Source: Candidatus Kuenenia stuttgartensis (lineage in GTDB: Bacteria; Planctomycetota; Planctomycetia; Planctomycetales; Planctomycetaceae). From it: 47,318 nucleotides of DNA. Below the pieces are notes generated by a model that saw only the letters and a list, made by a program, of their open reading frames with translations, did not search any database and was not told the origin of the DNA. The position numbers were made by a program, and so were the translations under genes. This document shows positions 44,461-47,318 of this stretch, piece after piece; the stretch's first letter is position 1, and every line of letters starts with the position of its first letter. The stretch is taken from contig CAMAVB010000024.1 of NCBI GenBank assembly GCA_945861465.1, forward strand, positions 1 to 47,318, given 5' to 3'.

Positions 44461-46665
44461 ATGTCTGCAGCTGAAACGTTCTCAGAACCTGCAATTCCAT
44501 GGCGACTGCGAACGGACCTGCAGATTCAGGCGACCGAAGCAGCTGTTCCCGTGGCGTGGACGATCAAAGATCCCCTGCGGTTGACTTACTTCTATGCGGA
44601 GGCGGAGGAAATGACATTTCTGAGGCTGCTGGACGGCCGAACTACTTTGAATCGTATCCTCGATCAGCTTCGCGAGCAGTTTCCCGAGTCAGAGTTTTCG
44701 TCCGACAACCTGAGACATTTCCTCGTGTCAGCGGTCAACGGCGGACTGCTGCGAGCCTGTGTCCCAGGCCATAGCCAACGTCTGAACGAGATGCGGAAGC
44801 GACACATGTCGCAGGCACTTCTGCGCAGAATGATGTCGTTGTTGACATATCGATTTCGTGGCATCGATCCAACTCCAATATTGAACATTCTTGACCGATC
44901 CGTCGGATGGATCTTTCACATCCGATGCATTATGGCAGGGCTGCTGTTCTGCGTGACAGCGATGATGATGGTACTTGCCAGACGCGCACAACTGGAAAGT
45001 GAACTTCCGGAGATTGGAAGTCTCTTCACGGCAACGAACCTGCCGATTCTGCTGCTGTCAGTTCTGTTCGTCAGGATTCTTCACGAATTCGGCCACGGTC
45101 TGACCTGCCGACACTACGGCGGTGAATGCCACGAACTGGGCGTGCTTTTCGTGGGATTTATGCCATTGCTTTATTGCGACGTTTCGGATTCCTGGCTGCA
45201 GCAGCATCGTCGAAAACGCATGCTGGTTTCTGCGGCAGGCATTGCGACAGAGCTGTTACTGGCAGCCGTGTTTGCAATGCTCTGGACCATCAGCCGGCAG
45301 GGATTCCTGCATACATTCTCTTTGAACGTGATGTTCGTCAGCTCGTTGAATACGATCCTGGTGAATGGGAATCCGCTCCTGAAATACGACGGCTACTACG
45401 TGTTGTCCGACTGGCTGGGAATTCCAAATCTGGCCGGTGAATCGAAGGCGGCAGCCACGGCGGTCTTCGACCGTATTGTGCTGGGGCTGCCTGGCACGAC
45501 GCTCAGGCGACAGTCATCCGGATTCCAATGGGCGATGGCAACTTACGGTGCGGCATCGATCGGCTACCGTGTCCTTGTGATCACGACTTTGTTGTGGTTC
45601 ATGTATGGGACACTCAAGAGCTGGCACCTGGAAGCTTTGATCGGCGTACTCGTGATCAGTGTCGCTGCGGGACTGGTCCTGGCTGCGATTGGCGGAATTC
45701 GTGAACGAGCAGGCGCTGTGCGTGTCGCACCCGAGCTGCGATTGCGGGCTGTCACAGGGCTTTCCGTTTTCGTTTGTCTGCTGATCATTGCGCTCTTCAT
45801 ACCCTTCTCATATTCTGTCGAAGCGCCATTCACATTGACACCCGGTGTGAGTTTACCGATCTACGCCCTCGAAGACGGCTCCATTGAACCACAGGTCGCA
45901 GCAGGCGATAAAGTTCGTGCCGGAGATGTCGTGGCAATGTTTAAGAACGATGCGCTGGATTCGGCGGTCGCTCAGGCTCAAGGGAACTTCAGGGAAGCGA
46001 AAGTCCGCGCTACGGCGCTGTCAACGCAGAGATCGGCAAACAGCGAGGCTGCCCGTGCATTGCCGGCTGCGGAAAAGGCCCTTTGGTCCCGTGAAGCACG
46101 GCTGACAAAGTTAACTCAGAAGGAACAGAATCTGACCGTCGTCAGCCCGATTAAGGGAATCGTCTTCCCCGCGCGGAACGTGCCGCGTCGCGGAATTCAT
46201 GGGCAGGATGCGATGGGATGGTTTGGTCAACCTCTGGACCAGAGAATTCGTTCTGCCTGGATGACGCGACAGACGCTCCTTTGCTGGATCGGCACTGAGA
46301 AGGATCTGCGAGCTTTGTGTCTGTTGCAAGAGGAAGAGATCGAGCTGATTGACGACGGAGCAGTCGTGACTTTGGTGTTCACATCAATGCCTGCGGAGTC
46401 AATTGTCGGCCGCGTAACTCAACGAAAGACGATTCCCGAGGACTCGGTCGATCGGGAACTCGTCGTGAACCAAATGGTGTCGGTAATACCCGAGACAGAC
46501 CGTCCCGGTGAAACACTGTTTGGAGTGGCAGTGTCGCTGGACCTCGATTCTGCTGCGGCGATTCCGCCGCTCTATTCGACTGGATATGCGAAGATTCGCT
46601 GTGCTCCGGTCTCACTTGCCGGCCGAGCCTGGCGTTTCGTGTGCCACACATTTACGTTTCAGTAA
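44461..46665 (+). CDS. PqqD-like domain - M50 site-2 protease - HlyD-like fusion membrane protein
   Basis: 734-residue inner-membrane protein. Residues about 35-100 resemble a PqqD-type peptide-chaperone fold (MTFLRLLDGRTTLNRIL, FLVSAVNGGLL). The membrane part (about 150-455) carries the M50 zinc site: HEFGH at 208-212 and the distal NPLLKYDG at 304-311. PLLYCDVSDSW (236-246) is typical of this subgroup. The C-terminal part (about 460-700) has a lipoyl-like half-motif (YALEDGSIEPQVAAGDKVRAG), a short coiled coil and a barrel, as in HlyD adaptors. It would sit in the inner membrane and could cut and/or pass a peptide to the adaptors and TolC partner encoded alongside. Relatives include YydH-type putative peptide zinc metalloproteases. 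Substrate unknown. Confidence 0.85.
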   Translation: MSAAETFSEPAIPWRLRTDLQIQATEAAVPVAWTIKDPLRLTYFYAEAEEMTFLRLLDGRTTLNRILDQLREQFPESEFSSDNLRHFLVSAVNGGLLRACVPGHSQRLNEMRKRHMSQALLRRMMSLLTYRFRGIDPTPILNILDRSVGWIFHIRCIMAGLLFCVTAMMMVLARRAQLESELPEIGSLFTATNLPILLLSVLFVRILHEFGHGLTCRHYGGECHELGVLFVGFMPLLYCDVSDSWLQQHRRKRMLVSAAGIATELLLAAVFAMLWTISRQGFLHTFSLNVMFVSSLNTILVNGNPLLKYDGYYVLSDWLGIPNLAGESKAAATAVFDRIVLGLPGTTLRRQSSGFQWAMATYGAASIGYRVLVITTLLWFMYGTLKSWHLEALIGVLVISVAAGLVLAAIGGIRERAGAVRVAPELRLRAVTGLSVFVCLLIIALFIPFSYSVEAPFTLTPGVSLPIYALEDGSIEPQVAAGDKVRAGDVVAMFKNDALDSAVAQAQGNFREAKVRATALSTQRSANSEAARALPAAEKALWSREARLTKLTQKEQNLTVVSPIKGIVFPARNVPRRGIHGQDAMGWFGQPLDQRIRSAWMTRQTLLCWIGTEKDLRALCLLQEEEIELIDDGAVVTLVFTSMPAESIVGRVTQRKTIPEDSVDRELVVNQMVSVIPETDRPGETLFGVAVSLDLDSAAAIPPLYSTGYAKIRCAPVSLAGRAWRFVCHTFTFQ

Positions 46666-47059
46666 ACGGCTTGTTGGACTTTCTCATCGCAGAATCCTGC
46701 ATCTCTTCATGGCCACGATCCACCGCATATTTTTCGTGTTCCAGCGGGTTCCAGCGGGGACACGGGGTTCCAGCGGGGAGGGGTTCCAGCGGGGACACAG
46801 AATGATTGTATCGGGCGGCATGCGGAATTCAGGTTTCCTGTTGAAGGCCGTGCGGAACGAGCCTCTCGTGAAATCAGTGCTGCGGCACGGGAGGCACGGA
46901 ATTTTCCTGTGCCGAAGTGAGCGCTTCACTTCAATCGACATAGCGGCACCAAAGAAGTCCGTCCGCCGGCGCAGCAGCGAACCGTACTCACTGACCCCCG
47001 AACAACGGAGAACACTTGGCTCGTTGGACTACAGTCAGGTCCCGCCAGGAAGCGCCAGG
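46666..47059. other. 394-nt repeat-bearing gap before a transposase-like fragment
   Basis: Besides the GTTCCAGCGGG cluster nothing coding is supported. A minus-strand frame at 46684-46941 reads across the repeats and looks spurious. The rest may be the downstream flank of the transposase-like gene at the right edge. Confidence 0.5.
46738..46800. repeat. Four GTTCCAGCGGG direct repeats
   Basis: GTTCCAGCGGG begins at 46738, 46748, 46767 and 46783; the last three are followed by GGGGACAC, GGAGGGG or similar. The irregular spacing (10, 19 and 16 bp) looks like repeated partial insertions or rearrangement of a GGGGACAC-type unit. The adjacent transposase-like gene suggests REP/transposase association. 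Confidence 0.75.
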
Positions 47060-47318
47060 CTACACCGTCGCCAGCAACTCACGGGTTTCCTGCCGAGTGC
47101 GGTAGCGGCGCGAACTGCCTTTCGAACGATGTTCGTCGATTCGCTGAGGCTGACCAGCCACTACGCTGAACAGTCTGCCGAAATCCTTCACAAGCCGACA
47201 CCAGATCTCCGCCGAGATTCCCAGGCGATCGAACAACGGAGCAAACTGTTTCGGCGTCGCACCCCGCTTGCCCGATCGAGTCTGCCGAGCCGTCCAGTCC
47301 AGCAAGGTCAGGTACTCC
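47060..47318 (-). CDS. C-terminal part of a transposase-like protein, cut by window edge
   Basis: 86 codons, open through the right edge. The sequence EYLTLLDWTARQTRSGKRG, then FAPLFDRLGISAEIWCRLV and FGRLFSVVAGQP, resembles the C-terminal extension of Y1/REP-associated transposase proteins found in planctomycetes (recognised by memory of the pattern; moderate certainty). The catalytic domain would lie outside the window. It ends in a basic segment (SKGSSRRYRTRQETRELL). Its nearness to the GTTCCAGCGGG repeats fits a REP-associated element. Confidence 0.55.
   Translation of the reverse strand, partial: EYLTLLDWTARQTRSGKRGATPKQFAPLFDRLGISAEIWCRLVKDFGRLFSVVAGQPQRIDEHRSKGSSRRYRTRQETRELLATV

Noticed and set aside
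46684-46941. 85-codon minus-strand frame
   Set aside because: Reads through the GTTCCAGCGGG repeats; no coding signals.
1-47318. tRNA or rRNA genes
   Set aside because: No cloverleaf or rRNA segment was recognised by eye; a covariance-model scan could change this.

Overview
The window looks like a chromosomal segment of a planctomycete (order uncertain). The grounds are a DUF1559 pilin-like gene (here a pseudogene), a DUF11 wall-type protein, a TatC with a large extra loop, an M50-peptidase/HlyD fusion of a type I associate with planctomycetes, and many GC-rich palindromic intergenic repeats. This is a judgement from gene content; no 16S or tRNA gene is present.

Layout. (1) 1-5273, minus strand: a tightly overlapping operon, CoA hydrolase/transferase -> cyclic-nucleotide-binding-domain protein -> iron-sulfur, flavin and small subunits of a group 3b-like NAD(P)-linked [NiFe] hydrogenase. 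The large-subunit gene starts at 353 and runs off the left edge. A palindromic repeat separates it from the small subunit. (2) 5648-12705: glpD, a degenerate aminoglycoside-phosphotransferase-like protein, the DUF1559 pseudogene, truB, and an ECF sigma factor overlapping a rhomboid protease with a long C-terminal tail. (3) 13145-20481: DUF11 protein, M48 lipoprotein peptidase, branched-chain aminotransferase, tatC, and a membrane-anchored protein with 25-residue tandem repeats. (4) 21090-28430: a complete collinear phosphate regulon phoR-pstSCAB-phoU-phoB with two candidate Pho boxes (11-bp-spaced TTAAC-like repeats). (5) 28666-33319: ahcY divergent from thrS (with an insertion in its catalytic core), and an unrecognised 244-residue protein. 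(6) 33872-36889: a DUF4062-STAND NTPase-TPR-like protein, GC-rich from its ATPase domain on, bounded by palindromic elements. (7) 37153-38502: an HD-domain phosphohydrolase. (8) 38678-46665: a TolC-like outer-membrane protein divergent from three envelope genes: a GAF-like/HlyD fusion, an HlyD lipoprotein, and a PqqD-like/M50 peptidase/HlyD fusion. (9) The right edge holds GTTCCAGCGGG repeats and the C-terminal part of a transposase-like gene.

How the genes may work together. Region 1 could couple fermentative acyl-CoA metabolism to NAD(P)H/H2 balance. Region 4 senses and imports phosphate. Region 8 has every part of a trans-envelope conduit (outer-membrane channel, two adaptors, inner-membrane protein) but no ABC, RND or MFS pump, the inner-membrane part being a predicted site-2 protease. 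It is the best candidate here for an undescribed system. The STAND protein of region 6 is a second candidate, with a domain plan resembling intracellular pathogen sensors. Repeats include a 192-bp element with near-perfect 45-bp terminal inverted repeats and a 258-bp MITE-like element whose ends carry the stop codon of one secretion gene and the likely ribosome-binding site of the next.

No rRNA, tRNA or CRISPR array was seen. All assignments are by reading motifs; no database search was possible.
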